From an uncultured Bacilli bacterium (GTDB lineage: Bacteria; Bacillota_I; Bacilli_A; RF39; UBA660), in assembly GCA_947630095.1 (NCBI GenBank), contig CANRGI010000004.1:1-21965 (forward strand): 21,965 bases of DNA. The letters run 5' to 3'. The notes below the pieces were generated by a model. The model saw only the letters and a program-made list of their open reading frames with translations. It searched no databases and was not told where the DNA came from. Position 1 is the first letter of the stretch. The number at the start of each line of letters is the position of its first letter. Made by a program: the position numbers and the translations under genes. This document shows, piece by piece, positions 21,231 to 21,965 of the stretch.

Positions 21231-21965
21231 TAGAGATTTGACTCATTACTTCTTCAGCAAAGTTGTCATTTCTCTTTTCCATACCTTCTCCCACTTCGTA
21301 ACGAACCATTTTAGTTACATCACTATTATTTAATTCAAGATATTCTTTTACAGTTTTATCACTATCTTTAACAAATTGTTGCTCGATTAAGCATATATCT
21401 GCATAAAATTTATCAAGTCTTCCTGCGATTATTTTATCTATAAATTCTAATTTTTTTCCTTCTTGTTTTGCTTGCTCGACTAAAACATTTCTTTCGTGTT
21501 CAGTCTTTTCTTTAGGAACTTCCTCACGACGTACGTGTTCAGGACGCATAGCGGCTGCTTGCATTGCAATATCTTTTGCAACTGACTCGCTTCCACCTTT
21601 AAGTACGATTAATGAAGCAATACGACCTCCCATATGTAAATAAGAGCCAAATACTTCGTCGTCATTTTTAGTAACTACTTCTATTCTTCTTAGACTTAAT
21701 TTTTCTCCTATTGTTGCTGTTTCATTAACAATTAAATCATTTATAGAAGTTCCATCTTCTAATTTTAAATTTAGAGCATCTTCTAATGATGTTACATCAC
21801 TATTTAAAATAGCATTTCCTATAGTATCTACCATATCAGTAAATTCTTTATTTTTTGCAACAAAATCAGTTTCAGCATTTACTTCAATAACTACTGCTTT
21901 ATTTCCATTTGTATAGATATTTGCTAGACCTTCAGCGGCTATTCTATCTGCTTTTTTTGCTGCTT
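21223..21965 (-). CDS. tsf: Elongation factor Ts, N-terminus beyond window edge
   Basis: Guanine-nucleotide exchange factor for EF-Tu. 246 residues are inside the window, and about 50 N-terminal residues (the UBA-like domain) lie beyond the right edge. The first visible residues are AAKKADRIAAEGL, followed by the core signature VVIEVNAETDFVAKN, then the dimerisation region (AMQAAAMRPEHV, and the coiled-coil segment beginning around VEQAKQEGKKLEFIDKI). The C-terminal domain ends EEVMSQISNA. The reading frame is open to the edge, so the internal ATG at 21834 is not the start. rpsB is expected just upstream, outside the window. Confidence 0.98.
   Translation of the reverse strand, partial: AAKKADRIAAEGLANIYTNGNKAVVIEVNAETDFVAKNKEFTDMVDTIGNAILNSDVTSLEDALNLKLEDGTSINDLIVNETATIGEKLSLRRIEVVTKNDDEVFGSYLHMGGRIASLIVLKGGSESVAKDIAMQAAAMRPEHVRREEVPKEKTEHERNVLVEQAKQEGKKLEFIDKIIAGRLDKFYADICLIEQQFVKDSDKTVKEYLELNNSDVTKMVRYEVGEGMEKRNDNFAEEVMSQISNA

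Noticed and set aside
1..21965. Use of the mycoplasma code (TGA = Trp), suggested by the AT-rich, mollicute-like proteins
   Set aside because: ftsL ends naturally in TGA, a TGA lies directly before the rpoB start, and conserved Trp residues (in PBP, MBOAT and SecE) are written TGG.
1..21965. CRISPR arrays, tRNA or rRNA genes, insertion sequences, prophage att sites
   Set aside because: No regularly spaced repeats, cloverleaf-like intergenic segments, transposase-like proteins or flanking duplications were seen. The intergenic gaps are all short.

Overview
The window is AT-rich bacterial chromosome with almost every gene on the minus strand. It reads as a low-GC Bacillota genome, most likely class Bacilli. 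The evidence is the Bacillus-like order rplK-rplA-rplJ-rplL-(ybxB-type methyltransferase)-rpoB, an L10 leader, a SirA-like/YneF gene pair, an mraZ-rsmH-ftsL-PBP cluster with PASTA repeats on the PBP, and Lys/Ile/Asn-rich proteins. The standard code fits: ftsL ends in TGA and Trp is written TGG. Several genes start with GTG or TTG. The species cannot be named from the sequence.

Layout in the direction of transcription (right to left). (1) 21965-20628: the 3' part of tsf, then a membrane-anchored thioredoxin-like protein whose 5' coding region holds a strong terminator-like hairpin. (2) 20587-19216: twin GTAC palindromes and an AAA+ ATPase with a DUF4143 nuclease-like C-terminus. (3) 19143-14561: a clear promoter, a three-box MraZ operator, then mraZ, rsmH, ftsL and a class B PBP, followed by a SirA-like gene and yneF instead of the usual mraY/murD. 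(4) 14451-9615: a self-contained operon for a cell-surface system. It encodes a membrane-anchored Ig-like/transglutaminase-like protein, an MBOAT acyltransferase, an SGNH-like partner with Cys in place of Ser, and a small secreted protein. (5) 9584-8560: a NERD-HRDC protein. (6) 8550-7097: secE and nusG plus an unknown gene. (7) 7095-5783: a two-gene operon with a divergent protein-kinase-like protein and an unknown partner, inserted between nusG and rplK. (8) 5720-1: rplK (with a long acidic tail), rplA, an internal promoter and L10 leader, rplJ, rplL, a terminator, a 16S-type methyltransferase, another promoter, and rpoB running off the left edge.

Most of the window is core information processing and division. 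The accessory material is the surface operon (4), the kinase-like insertion (7), the NERD-HRDC gene and the DUF4143 ATPase. The most notable single observation is that the rifampicin pocket of RpoB carries Lys at position 513 and Asp at position 526 (E. coli numbering), which predicts intrinsic rifampicin resistance. No tRNA, rRNA, CRISPR array or insertion sequence was seen, and no gene-free stretch exceeds about 220 bases.
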